NCBI RefSeq assembly: GCF_004123145.1
Contig: NZ_SDKC01000001.1
Coordinates: 949,501-1,013,500 of the forward strand
Length of the DNA stretch: 64,000 nt
Origin: Blautia faecicola
GTDB lineage: Bacteria; Bacillota; Clostridia; Lachnospirales; Lachnospiraceae
Direction: 5' to 3'
Within the stretch, counting starts at the first letter, position 1. Each line of letters begins with the position of its first letter. The translations under genes and the position numbers were made by a program. Shown in pieces: positions 18,413 to 27,420 of the stretch. The notes beneath the pieces are model-generated. The model worked only from the letters and a program-made list of their open reading frames with translations, did no database searches and was not told the origin of the DNA.

Positions 18413-18898
18413 ATGGCAATCAGAAAAATCAGAACTATGGGAGACCGGATCTTGAACAAAGTGTGCAGACCGGTGGAAGAGATGACACCGAAGCTTCGGG
18501 AACTGGTGGAAGATATGCTGGAAACCATGTACGATGCGTACGGTGTAGGACTGGCAGCACCGCAGGTGGGCATGTTAAAACGAATCGTTGTGATCGATGT
18601 CGGAGATGAAAACGGTCCGTATGTGCTGATCAATCCGGTGATTAAAGAGACTTCCGGTGAACAGACCGGAGAAGAAGGATGCCTTTCCGTACCCGGAAAA
18701 TCCGGTATCGTGACAAGACCGAACGTGGTAACGGTAGAGGCGCAGGATATCAACATGGAACCGTTTACGCTGACCGGAGAGGGACTTCTGGCGCGTGCGA
18801 TCTGCCATGAGTGTGAACATCTGGACGGTATCCTGTATGTGGAACACGTGGAAGGCGAACTGCACGATGTGAATTACGAAGAAGAGGATGACGAATAA
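18413..18898 (+). CDS. def: Peptide deformylase
   Basis: It removes the N-formyl group from nascent proteins at the ribosome exit. All three family motifs are present in the 161-residue product: GVGLAAPQVG, EEGCLSVPG (metal-binding Cys) and the HExxH metal site as CHECEHLDG. AGGAGG lies 9-10 bases before the ATG. fmt starts on the base after its stop, so the enzyme that adds formyl groups and the one that removes them are coexpressed. Confidence 0.97.
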   Translation: MAIRKIRTMGDRILNKVCRPVEEMTPKLRELVEDMLETMYDAYGVGLAAPQVGMLKRIVVIDVGDENGPYVLINPVIKETSGEQTGEEGCLSVPGKSGIVTRPNVVTVEAQDINMEPFTLTGEGLLARAICHECEHLDGILYVEHVEGELHDVNYEEEDDE

Positions 18899-19837
18899 AT
18901 GAGAGTAGTATTTATGGGAACCCCGGATTTTTCCGTGGGAACATTAAAAGAGCTGGCGAAGGCAGGTCATGAGATTGTCGGCGTGATCAGTCAGCCGGAC
19001 AAGCCGAAGGGCAGAGGAAAGAACCTGCAGCCCACACCGGTCAAGGAAGTGGCAATGGAACTGGGACTTCCGGTTTACCAGCCGAAAAAGGTAAGAGATC
19101 CGAAATTTATCCAGGTGGTAAGAGATCTGGAGCCGGAAGTGATCGTAGTCGTGGCGTTCGGACAGATCATTCCGAAAGAGATCCTGGAAATGCCAAAATA
19201 TGGATGCATCAATGTACACGCATCCCTGCTTCCGGCATACCGCGGTGCAGCCCCGATCCAGTGGGCAGTGATCAACGGGGATAAGGAGTCCGGTGTGACG
19301 ATCATGCGGATGGACGAAGGACTGGATACCGGAGATATGATCAATAAAGTAATTGTGACACTGGATGAGAAAGAAACGGGTGGCAGCCTGTTTGACCGTC
19401 TGAGCGAGGCGGGGGCAAAACTTTTGGTGGAGACACTTCCGAAGTTGGAGGATGGCAGTGCCGTCTTTGAAAAACAGCCGGAGGAGAGCACCACTCCGTA
19501 TGCCGCCATGATCAGCAAGAAAATGGGTGAGATGGACTGGACAAAATCAGCAGAGGAACTGGAACGCCTGATCCGCGGACTGAATCCGTGGCCGAGTGCA
19601 TTTTCCCATCTGAACGGAAAAACGTTGAAAATATGGGAAGCTTCGGTGGAAGAAGAAAACGGTGAGAAAAAAGCACCGGGAACCGTACTGCAGGCAGATG
19701 CCAAGGGATTTCGGATCCAGACCGGGGAGGGAATCCTGAAGATTGACACCTTGCAGTTAGAAGGAAAGAAACGGATGGATGCGCAGGCATTTTTACGAGG
19801 CTATACCGTGGAAGCGGGAACCGTGCTTCCGTGTTAG
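18899..19837 (+). CDS. fmt: Methionyl-tRNA formyltransferase
   Basis: It formylates initiator Met-tRNA with 10-formyl-tetrahydrofolate. The 312 residues carry the formyltransferase motif SLLPAYRGAAPIQWA and the following IMRMDEGLDTGDM, and the C-terminal beta-barrel that binds tRNA. The ATG is immediately after the def stop codon. Confidence 0.97.
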   Translation: MRVVFMGTPDFSVGTLKELAKAGHEIVGVISQPDKPKGRGKNLQPTPVKEVAMELGLPVYQPKKVRDPKFIQVVRDLEPEVIVVVAFGQIIPKEILEMPKYGCINVHASLLPAYRGAAPIQWAVINGDKESGVTIMRMDEGLDTGDMINKVIVTLDEKETGGSLFDRLSEAGAKLLVETLPKLEDGSAVFEKQPEESTTPYAAMISKKMGEMDWTKSAEELERLIRGLNPWPSAFSHLNGKTLKIWEASVEEENGEKKAPGTVLQADAKGFRIQTGEGILKIDTLQLEGKKRMDAQAFLRGYTVEAGTVLPC

Positions 19838-19864
19838 TGTATGAAACAGCCGGAGGAGAAAAAC

Positions 19865-21238
19865 GTGGCAAATGGAACAGAACTCCGGGGAATCGCCCTG
19901 GAGATATTATTGGAGATTACACAGGAAAAAGAATACAGCCATCTGGCGATCCGCAATGCCCTGAATAAAGTACAGTATCTTCCGAAACAGGATCGGGCAT
20001 TTATCAACCGTCTTGTGGAGGGAACACTGGAATATATGCTTCGGATCGACTATATCCTGAATCAGTTTTCCAGCGTAAAGGTAAATAAGATGAAACCGGT
20101 GATCCGCAACATTCTTCGAAGCGGTGTCTATCAGCTGTTATTTATGGACAGCGTGCCGGACTCGGCAGCCTGCAACGAAGCGGTAAAACTGGCACAGAAA
20201 AAAGGATTTTACAGTCTGAAAGGCTTTGTCAACGGCGTGATGCGTAATGTGGCAAGAAAAAAAGAAGAAATCACATATCCGGATGCAAAGACCAGCCCTG
20301 CAGAATATCTGTCGGTGTACTATTCCGTACCGCAGTGGCTGGTAGAACGCTGGGTGAAGGCTTATGGAACAGAGACGACGGAAGGTATGCTGAAGGATTT
20401 TCTGACGGATCATCCGCTGACGATCCGCTGCCAGCTGCACCGGGTAGATCCGGAGCTGACGATCAACAGTCTGGAGAGACAGGGAGCGACGGTTAAGCGG
20501 GCGCCGTATCTTCCGTATGCGTACTATCTGTCGGATTACAGCCACCTCGAAGGACTTAAATCTTTTGTGATGGGAAGGTTCGTGGTGCAGGATGTCAGTT
20601 CGATGCTGGTAACGGAAGCAGCAGATCCGAAACCGGGAGATTATGTCATTGATCTTTGCGCGGCACCTGGCGGAAAAAGCCTTCATGCAGCCGATAAGAT
20701 GCAGGGAGAAGGCATGGTGGACTCCAGAGATCTTACGGATTATAAAGTGGGTCTGATCGAAGAAAATATAGAGCGAACACAGACACTGAATATCCGTGCG
20801 TATCGAAAAGATGCAACGATCCTGGACAAAGAATCCATCGAAAAAGCGGATATTGTGCTGGCGGATGTACCGTGTTCCGGACTGGGCGTCATCGGAAAGA
20901 AGACGGATATCAAGTACCGTACGGATGAGGATAAGATTCAGGAACTTTCGGTACTTCAGAAACGGATCCTTCACAATGCAGCATCTTATGTAAAACCGGG
21001 CGGGGTACTGATCTACAGTACCTGTACGATCACCCGGGAGGAAAATCAGGACAATGTGGCATGGTTTACGGAAAATTATCCGTTTGTACTCGAAAGCCTG
21101 GATCCGTATCTGTGCGAAGAACTCCACAGCGAGACAACAGCACAGGGGTATCTGCAGCTGCTTCCGGGCGTGCATAAGACCGATGGATTTTTCCTGGCAA
21201 GATTAAGGAAAAAAGAGGAAACAGAATGGAACAATTAG
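19865..21238 (+). CDS. rsmB: 16S rRNA (cytosine-967-C5)-methyltransferase
   Basis: Rossmann-fold SAM enzyme that methylates C967 of 16S rRNA. I place the start at GTG 19865, 6 bases after GGAGGAG, giving 457 residues; the frame is open from ATG 19841, which would leave that site inside the gene. The N-terminal NusB-like RNA-binding domain is followed by the methyltransferase domain with the SAM motif DLCAAPGGKS, the catalytic Cys loop DVPCSGLGVI and the second cysteine in YSTCTI. The end overlaps rlmN by 13 bases. Confidence 0.93.
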   Translation: MANGTELRGIALEILLEITQEKEYSHLAIRNALNKVQYLPKQDRAFINRLVEGTLEYMLRIDYILNQFSSVKVNKMKPVIRNILRSGVYQLLFMDSVPDSAACNEAVKLAQKKGFYSLKGFVNGVMRNVARKKEEITYPDAKTSPAEYLSVYYSVPQWLVERWVKAYGTETTEGMLKDFLTDHPLTIRCQLHRVDPELTINSLERQGATVKRAPYLPYAYYLSDYSHLEGLKSFVMGRFVVQDVSSMLVTEAADPKPGDYVIDLCAAPGGKSLHAADKMQGEGMVDSRDLTDYKVGLIEENIERTQTLNIRAYRKDATILDKESIEKADIVLADVPCSGLGVIGKKTDIKYRTDEDKIQELSVLQKRILHNAASYVKPGGVLIYSTCTITREENQDNVAWFTENYPFVLESLDPYLCEELHSETTAQGYLQLLPGVHKTDGFFLARLRKKEETEWNN

Positions 21239-22296
21239 ATATCAAATCGCTGTATGAAGACGAGCTGAAAGAAAAGATGGTTTCACTTGGCGAAAAACCG
21301 TTCAAGGGAAAACAGCTGTATCAGTGGCTTCATCAGAAAGCGGTGGGAAGTTATGAGGAGATGACGAATCTCTCGGAGAGCCTGCGGCAGAAATTAACGA
21401 AACAGGAACCGCTGACGCATCTGGAAGTGGTGGAAGTGCAGACTTCTAAGATCGACGGCACACAAAAATACCTGTTCCGTCTGGCGGACGGCAACGTGAT
21501 CGAGAGTGTGTGGATGAAATACAAACACGGCAATTCCGTATGTATTTCTTCCCAGGTAGGCTGCCGGATGGGATGCCGTTTCTGTGCATCCACGATCGGC
21601 GGACTGACCAGAAACCTCCTGCCGTCCGAGATGCTCGATCAGGTCTACCGGATCCAGGAGATGACCGGAGAACGGGTGTCCAACGTCGTTGTGATGGGAA
21701 CGGGAGAACCGCTGGATAATTACGATAACCTGCTTCGCTTTATCCGGATCTTAAGTGATGAAAAAGGGCAGAACATCAGCCAGAGAAACCTCACCGTGTC
21801 CACCTGTGGACTGGTGCCGCGGATCCGGCAGCTGGCAGAGGAGAATCTGACGATCACCCTGGCACTTTCGCTTCACGCACCAAACGATGAAAAGCGAAAA
21901 GAACTGATGCCGATCGCCTATAAATATTCGCTGTCGGAAGTCTTTCCGGCATGCAAATATTACTTTGAAAAGACCGGAAGAAGACTGACTTTTGAGTACA
22001 GTCTGGTGGGCGGAAAGAACGACAGCCAGGAAGATGCAAGACAGCTGGCGGAGCTGGTACACGGGTTAAACTGCCATATTAACCTGATTCCGGTCAACCC
22101 GATCAAGGAGCGGGATTTCGTACAGTCCGACAAAAAAGTGATAGAGAATTTTAAAAATAAACTTGAAAAATATCGAATTAATGTTACTATTAGAAGAGAA
22201 ATGGGCAGGGATATCGATGGGGCCTGCGGTCAGCTGAGAAAGAAATACAGCGACCGGCAGGAAAATACAACAAAAGACTCCGCCGAAGAAAAATAA
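21226..22296 (+). CDS. rlmN: Dual-specificity RNA methyltransferase RlmN
   Basis: Radical SAM enzyme that makes 2-methyladenosine at A2503 of 23S rRNA and A37 of tRNAs. The 356-residue protein has the iron-sulfur cluster motif CRMGCRFC (Cys113, 117, 120), the GEPLDNYDNLLR region and a C-terminal cysteine in DGACGQLR expected to carry the transient methyl group. It overlaps the end of rsmB, consistent with coupled translation. Confidence 0.96.
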   Translation: MEQLDIKSLYEDELKEKMVSLGEKPFKGKQLYQWLHQKAVGSYEEMTNLSESLRQKLTKQEPLTHLEVVEVQTSKIDGTQKYLFRLADGNVIESVWMKYKHGNSVCISSQVGCRMGCRFCASTIGGLTRNLLPSEMLDQVYRIQEMTGERVSNVVVMGTGEPLDNYDNLLRFIRILSDEKGQNISQRNLTVSTCGLVPRIRQLAEENLTITLALSLHAPNDEKRKELMPIAYKYSLSEVFPACKYYFEKTGRRLTFEYSLVGGKNDSQEDARQLAELVHGLNCHINLIPVNPIKERDFVQSDKKVIENFKNKLEKYRINVTIRREMGRDIDGACGQLRKKYSDRQENTTKDSAEEK

Positions 22297-22318
22297 AGAA
22301 GACAAGGGAGAAGCTGGC

Positions 22319-23065
22319 ATGAAGTCATTTTCTTTGACCGATGTAGGACAAGTCAGAAGTCAGAATCAGGATTATGTATATGCGTCCGAGCAGCCGATAG
22401 GAAATCTTCCAAATCTGTTTGTGCTTGCTGATGGAATGGGCGGGCATAATGCCGGAGATTTTGCCTCACGCTGTGCCGTTTCCGTAATCGAAGCGTCAGT
22501 AAAAAAAGATATGAGTTTTAATCCCATAAAGATCATGCGTCATGCGATTGAGGAGGCAAATGAAAAGATTCATGAGCTTGCGAAAGAAGACGCAGCAAAA
22601 GCCGGGATGGGGACAACCCTCGTGGCTGTGACCGTTGTGGGATATTATGCGTATGTGGCCAATGTGGGAGACAGTCGTCTGTATGTATCCGATGAGCAGG
22701 GACTGGTGCAGATCACCAGAGACCATTCCTGGATCGCAGAGATGGTGATGCGGGGAGAACTCAGCAAAGAGGAAGCCAGGAACCATCCGGATAAAAACAT
22801 TATCACAAGAGCATTGGGAGCGTCCGAAGAGGTGGATATCGATTTCTTCGATGTGCAGCTGGAGGAAAAGAATCGGATTTTGCTGTGCTCAGACGGACTG
22901 AGTAATATGATAGCGGATGAACAGATCCAGGAGATCATTCAGAGTTCAGAAGATATCGAACAGTCCGGCAGACAACTGGTGGCAATTGCCAATACAAACG
23001 GGGGCAGAGATAATATATCAGTAATTCTAATCGAACCATTTACAAACGAGGTGAAAGAATGTTAA
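22319..23065 (+). CDS. stp: PP2C-type serine/threonine phosphatase
   Basis: Metal-dependent phosphatase that reverses phosphorylation by PrkC. The 248 residues carry the PP2C motifs: DVGQVRSQNQD at the N-terminus, LADGMGGHNAGD with metal-binding Asp and Gly, GTTLVAV, NVGDSRLYV, and C-terminal GGRDNISVI. AAGGGAGAA lies before the ATG. The last 7 bases overlap prkC, the usual phosphatase-kinase pairing in Firmicutes. Confidence 0.95.
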   Translation: MKSFSLTDVGQVRSQNQDYVYASEQPIGNLPNLFVLADGMGGHNAGDFASRCAVSVIEASVKKDMSFNPIKIMRHAIEEANEKIHELAKEDAAKAGMGTTLVAVTVVGYYAYVANVGDSRLYVSDEQGLVQITRDHSWIAEMVMRGELSKEEARNHPDKNIITRALGASEEVDIDFFDVQLEEKNRILLCSDGLSNMIADEQIQEIIQSSEDIEQSGRQLVAIANTNGGRDNISVILIEPFTNEVKEC

Positions 23066-25191
23066 AAGAGGGAATGATTGTAGGAGAAAGATACGAGATC
23101 ATCAGCAGAATCGGCAGCGGCGGTATGGCAGATGTCTACAAAGCAAAAGATCATAAGCTGAATCGTCTTGTAGCGGTGAAGGTAATGAAAGCGGAATTCA
23201 GCCAGGACAAAGGCTTTATTTCCAAATTCCGAAAGGAAGCACAGGCCGCAGCAGGTCTGGCGCATCCGAATGTGGTAAATGTCTATGACGTTGGGGAGGA
23301 TAACGGCATTTACTATATCGTTATGGAGCTGGTACAGGGCATTACCCTGAAAGACTATATTACAAGAAAAGGAAAACTTTCCGTAAGGGAAGCAACCAGT
23401 ATTGCGATCCAGGTTTCTCTGGGACTGGAAGCCGCACATAAGAGCAACATTGTACACAGAGATGTAAAACCGCAGAACATCATCATTTCCGTGGACGGTA
23501 AAGTAAAACTGTCTGATTTCGGTATCGCAAGAGCAGCATCTTCGAACACGATCAGTTCCAATGTGATGGGATCTGTACATTACAGTTCTCCGGAACAGGT
23601 ACGTGGCGGTTACAGCGATGCGAAGAGTGATATCTATTCTCTTGGTATTACGATGTATGAGATGGTAACCGGACGGGTTCCGTTTGACGGGGATACGACG
23701 GTAGCGATCGCGATTAAACATCTGCAGGAAGAGATCGTATCACCGAGAAAATACGTGCCGGATCTGCCGTACAGCCTGGAACAGATCATTTTAAAATGTA
23801 CACAGAAGAGTGTGGACCGCAGATATGCAAGCATGTCGGAGGTTATCGAAGATCTGAAACATTCCCTGCTGGATCCGAACGGAAACTTTGTCACCGTGAC
23901 ACCGCTGGCACAGCATGCACAGACCGTGATGCTTTCAAAAGACGAACTCGAAGCTATCCGGGAAGGTCGTTCCGGTTATGCGACTCCTCAGAAAGATACC
24001 TATGAGGATGAAGATGAGGACGAGGATGACGAAGACGAATATGATGAGGAATACGACGATGAAGATGATGATGACGACGAGGGTGAAGTAAGTTCCAAAC
24101 TGGAAAAAGCCATGACAATCGGTGGATTTATCATCGGAGCGATCATTATCTGTATTCTGATCTTCTTTATCGCAAGGGCAGCAGGTCTGGTTAATATCGG
24201 AGGATCTGCCAACAAGGACGATGCACAGCAGACCGAGCAGGAAGAAATCGATGATACCGTAGATGAAAACGGACAGGTATCCGTACCGAAACTGACCAGC
24301 ATGACAGAAGAAAACGCACTGAGCGTTCTCGAACAGCTGGGCTTAAAGGGAAATAAGATCGGCGAAAGCCCGTCTTCCGAATACAAAGCAGGAACGATCA
24401 TGTCTCAGGAAACAGAGGCAGGAACCAAAGTGGATCAGGGAACTGTGATCAACTATGTGGTAAGTACAGGAACCGATGCACCGACGATACCGAGTATAAT
24501 CGGAAAGTCACAGAGTGAGGCAGAAGCACTGATCAAAGCATTGGGACTGAATACAGAGATCCAGCAGGATTACAGTGATACCGTGGCAATCGGAAAAGTT
24601 ATCAGTGTAGATCCGGGCGAGGGAACACAGGTGTCCGCAGGATCTACGATCACACTGGTAGTCAGTCTGGGTGAAGAAAACAAACAGGTGGAAGTACCGA
24701 ACGTGATCGGACAGGATGAGGCAACCGCTAAGAAGACACTGAACGATCAGGGATTACAGGTAAATGTAGAGACAACAACCGATGCCTCCGGTAATGTGGC
24801 AGAAGGCTGCGTGGCAAACCAGAGTGTGGTAGCAGGAACTTCTGTAGATCCGGGTTCAACCATTACGCTGCAGGTGTATCATGCACCATCTGTACCGGCA
24901 GAGTCGGAAAATGGCGGAACCGCAGACAGCGGAAGCTGGACCTGTAATGTAAAACTGGATCAGCCATCTACCTACATTGGTGGTCCGGTACAGCTGACAC
25001 TGGTACAGAATATCAACGGACAGAACGTGGAAACTGTGATTCTGGACGGACAGACAATTACATTCCCATATACACTGACCATTGCCGGTGCAGACGGCGT
25101 GGATACCGGAACCGTATATCTGAGAGAAATGGTAGACGGAGAATATGTAGAACGTGGACATTATTCAAATGTACCGTTCAAACAGTCTTAA
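23059..25191 (+). CDS. prkC: Membrane Ser/Thr protein kinase with PASTA repeats
   Basis: Senses muropeptide or lipid II outside the cell and phosphorylates cell-wall, division and translation proteins inside. The 710 residues comprise a kinase domain (glycine loop GSGGMADVY, Lys41, HRDVKPQN with Asp135, DFG), an Asp/Glu run at about 314-345, a single membrane helix at about 352-375, three PASTA repeats at about 408-472, 473-540 and 541-612, and a further extracellular domain of about 95 residues that looks beta-rich and is not a PASTA repeat. It overlaps stp by 7 bases; rsgA, a known PrkC substrate in other Firmicutes, follows after 9 bases. Confidence 0.96.
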   Translation: MLKEGMIVGERYEIISRIGSGGMADVYKAKDHKLNRLVAVKVMKAEFSQDKGFISKFRKEAQAAAGLAHPNVVNVYDVGEDNGIYYIVMELVQGITLKDYITRKGKLSVREATSIAIQVSLGLEAAHKSNIVHRDVKPQNIIISVDGKVKLSDFGIARAASSNTISSNVMGSVHYSSPEQVRGGYSDAKSDIYSLGITMYEMVTGRVPFDGDTTVAIAIKHLQEEIVSPRKYVPDLPYSLEQIILKCTQKSVDRRYASMSEVIEDLKHSLLDPNGNFVTVTPLAQHAQTVMLSKDELEAIREGRSGYATPQKDTYEDEDEDEDDEDEYDEEYDDEDDDDDEGEVSSKLEKAMTIGGFIIGAIIICILIFFIARAAGLVNIGGSANKDDAQQTEQEEIDDTVDENGQVSVPKLTSMTEENALSVLEQLGLKGNKIGESPSSEYKAGTIMSQETEAGTKVDQGTVINYVVSTGTDAPTIPSIIGKSQSEAEALIKALGLNTEIQQDYSDTVAIGKVISVDPGEGTQVSAGSTITLVVSLGEENKQVEVPNVIGQDEATAKKTLNDQGLQVNVETTTDASGNVAEGCVANQSVVAGTSVDPGSTITLQVYHAPSVPAESENGGTADSGSWTCNVKLDQPSTYIGGPVQLTLVQNINGQNVETVILDGQTITFPYTLTIAGADGVDTGTVYLREMVDGEYVERGHYSNVPFKQS

Positions 25192-25200
25192 GAGGTATCT

Positions 25201-26085
25201 ATGCAGGGAAAGATTATAAAAGGAATTGCCGGATTCTACTACGTGGACGTAGCAGAATCCGGAATTTATGAATGTAAAGCCAAGGGGATTTTCCGGAAAG
25301 AAAAGAAAAAACCTCTGGTTGGCGATAACGTAGAGATTGAAGTTCTCGATGAAAAAGAAAAGACAGGCAATCTGATTCAGATTCTGCCAAGAAAGAATGA
25401 GCTGATCCGGCCGGCAGCGGCAAATGTGGATCAGGCACTTGTGATTTTTGCAGTCCGTCAGCCGGATCCGAACTACCAGCTGCTGGACCGTTTTTTGATT
25501 ACAATGGAACAACAGGAGATTCCGAGTATTATCTGTTTCAATAAAAAAGACCTGGCGGAACAGGAAGAACTGGAACGGATGTGCCAGATCTACAGTTCCT
25601 GCGGGTACCAGGTATTGCTTACCAGTGCCGAACAGGAAGAGGGGATCAGCCAGATCCGCCGGATCCTGGAGGGAAAAACAACAGTGGTTGCAGGACCTTC
25701 CGGAGTGGGAAAATCGTCGCTGACGAATCTGTTGCAGGGAGAAGTCAGCATGGAGACCGGTGAGATCAGTAAAAAACTGAAACGCGGCCGCCATACGACC
25801 CGTCATGCACAGCTTTTGACAGTGGGTGAACATACCTATCTGATGGACACACCGGGATTCAGTTCCCTGTTTGTGGAGGGGATGGAGAAAGAAGAACTGC
25901 GGTTCCATTATCCGGAATTTGCGGAATACGAAGGAGCCTGCCGTTTTCAGGGATGCGTGCATGTCCATGAACCGGACTGCGCGGTCAAACAGGCAGTGGA
26001 AGAAGGAAAGATCCACAGCCAGCGCTATCAAAATTATGTCAGTTTCTATGAAGAACTGAAAGAACAGGAAAAAAGGAGATATTAA
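25201..26085 (+). CDS. rsgA: Ribosome small-subunit maturation GTPase RsgA
   Basis: Circularly permuted GTPase acting in late 30S assembly. The 294-residue product has an N-terminal OB fold, the GTPase domain in permuted order (NKKD before the P-loop GPSGVGKSSLTNLL at about residue 165, then DTPGF) and a C-terminal zinc-binding region with Cys and His in CRFQGCVHVHEPDC. The ATG follows AAGAGGTAT. It is in the stp-prkC operon. Confidence 0.96.
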   Translation: MQGKIIKGIAGFYYVDVAESGIYECKAKGIFRKEKKKPLVGDNVEIEVLDEKEKTGNLIQILPRKNELIRPAAANVDQALVIFAVRQPDPNYQLLDRFLITMEQQEIPSIICFNKKDLAEQEELERMCQIYSSCGYQVLLTSAEQEEGISQIRRILEGKTTVVAGPSGVGKSSLTNLLQGEVSMETGEISKKLKRGRHTTRHAQLLTVGEHTYLMDTPGFSSLFVEGMEKEELRFHYPEFAEYEGACRFQGCVHVHEPDCAVKQAVEEGKIHSQRYQNYVSFYEELKEQEKRRY

Positions 26086-26088
26086 AAC

Positions 26089-26745
26089 ATGTATCAGTTA
26101 TCACCATCTATATTGGCAGCAGATTTTAATTGTCTGGGAGAACAGATCCGACAGGTTGAAGAAGCAGGAGTGGAATGGCTTCATATTGATGTGATGGACG
26201 GAGCATTTGTTCCGAGTATTTCCTTTGGAATGCCGGTGATCGCATCGATCCGGAAAAACAGTTCTCTGTTTTTTGATGTCCATCTGATGATCGAGGAGCC
26301 GGGAAGATATATCGAAGAATTCAAAAAGAGCGGAGCGGATATGCTGACGGTACACGCGGAAGCATGCAAGCATCTGGACAGTACCTTACGGGAGATCCGC
26401 AAAGCAGGAATGAAAGTCGGTGTGGCGATCAATCCGGGTACACCGGTCAGCCAGCTGGAATGTGTGCTGGATCTGGTGGATATGGTACTGGTTATGACGG
26501 TCAATCCGGGATTTGGCGGTCAGAGTTATATTGAAAGCTGTACCGGAAAAGTACAGAAACTTCGTAAAATGATCACGGATGCCGGACTGGATGTGGACAT
26601 TCAGGTAGATGGCGGCATCAATGAAAAGACCATCGACAAAGTGCTGGATGCAGGCGCCAATATTCTGGTTGCCGGATCTGCTGTCTTTGGCGGAAACATC
26701 GGAGAAAATGTCCGCCGCCTGAAAGAGAGAATGGAGCGCAGATAG
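26089..26745 (+). CDS. rpe: Ribulose-phosphate 3-epimerase
   Basis: TIM-barrel enzyme of the pentose phosphate pathway that interconverts ribulose-5-P and xylulose-5-P. Family motifs are visible across the 218 residues: SILAADF, HIDVMDGAFVPSISFG, VHLMIEEP, MTVNPGFGGQ and the phosphate loop QVDGGIN with VAGSAVFG. It starts 3 bases after rsgA and ends 3 bases before thiN. Confidence 0.97.
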   Translation: MYQLSPSILAADFNCLGEQIRQVEEAGVEWLHIDVMDGAFVPSISFGMPVIASIRKNSSLFFDVHLMIEEPGRYIEEFKKSGADMLTVHAEACKHLDSTLREIRKAGMKVGVAINPGTPVSQLECVLDLVDMVLVMTVNPGFGGQSYIESCTGKVQKLRKMITDAGLDVDIQVDGGINEKTIDKVLDAGANILVAGSAVFGGNIGENVRRLKERMERR

Positions 26746-26748
26746 GAA

Positions 26749-27399
26749 ATGAAAACGCTGATTATCACAGGGGGCATGATCGAGGTAGATTTTGCTCTCT
26801 CCTTTATACAGGAACTGAAGCCGGATTATATTCTTGGGGTAGACAGAGGGTTACAGTTTTGTTATGAACATGATATTCGTCCGGATTATATCGTGGGAGA
26901 TTTTGACAGTCTTCCGGGCGAGATTCTGGAACGTTACCGGCAGGAGGGAGAGATCCCGATCCGTACCTACAATCCGGTAAAGGATGCGACAGATACAAAG
27001 ATCGCACTGGATAAAGCCCTGGAAGACGGCAGTACAGAGATCTGGATTCTGGGGGCAACGGGGACTAGGATCGATCACGTGGTCTGCAATCTGCAGATAT
27101 TAAAAGAAGCATGGGAGAAAAAAGTACCGGTATGGATCGTGGACAGCAGAAATAAGATCGGTCTTCCGGTAGAAAAAACATTTTCTCTCAAAAAAGAAGA
27201 ACAGTATGGCACCTATGTGTCTTTGTTCCCCATGGGTGAAACCGTGGAAGGACTGACACTTAAGGGCTTTAAATATCCGCTGGATCACTATCAGTTAAAA
27301 GACCGGGAAGGTCTGGGGGTAAGCAATGAGATCACAGCGGATGTGGCAGATGTCAGCTGGGAACAGGGTGTACTGTTGATGATACAAAGCAAAGACTGA
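26749..27399 (+). CDS. thiN: Thiamine pyrophosphokinase
   Basis: Transfers pyrophosphate from ATP to thiamine, salvaging the vitamin as its active cofactor. The 216 residues show GVDRGLQF, DYIVGDFDS (metal and substrate binding), DATDTKIALDKAL and GATGTRIDHV. It is the last clear member of the operon that began with murE; a GH125 gene follows after 21 bases. Confidence 0.94.
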   Translation: MKTLIITGGMIEVDFALSFIQELKPDYILGVDRGLQFCYEHDIRPDYIVGDFDSLPGEILERYRQEGEIPIRTYNPVKDATDTKIALDKALEDGSTEIWILGATGTRIDHVVCNLQILKEAWEKKVPVWIVDSRNKIGLPVEKTFSLKKEEQYGTYVSLFPMGETVEGLTLKGFKYPLDHYQLKDREGLGVSNEITADVADVSWEQGVLLMIQSKD

Positions 27400-27420
27400 A
27401 GTGACAAGGAGGATTTTTAC

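Noticed and set aside
24001-24110. Tandem GAT/GAA repeats inside prkC as a DNA repeat or frameshift site.
   Set aside because: They are in frame, encode the acidic juxtamembrane linker common in such kinases, and the membrane helix follows normally.
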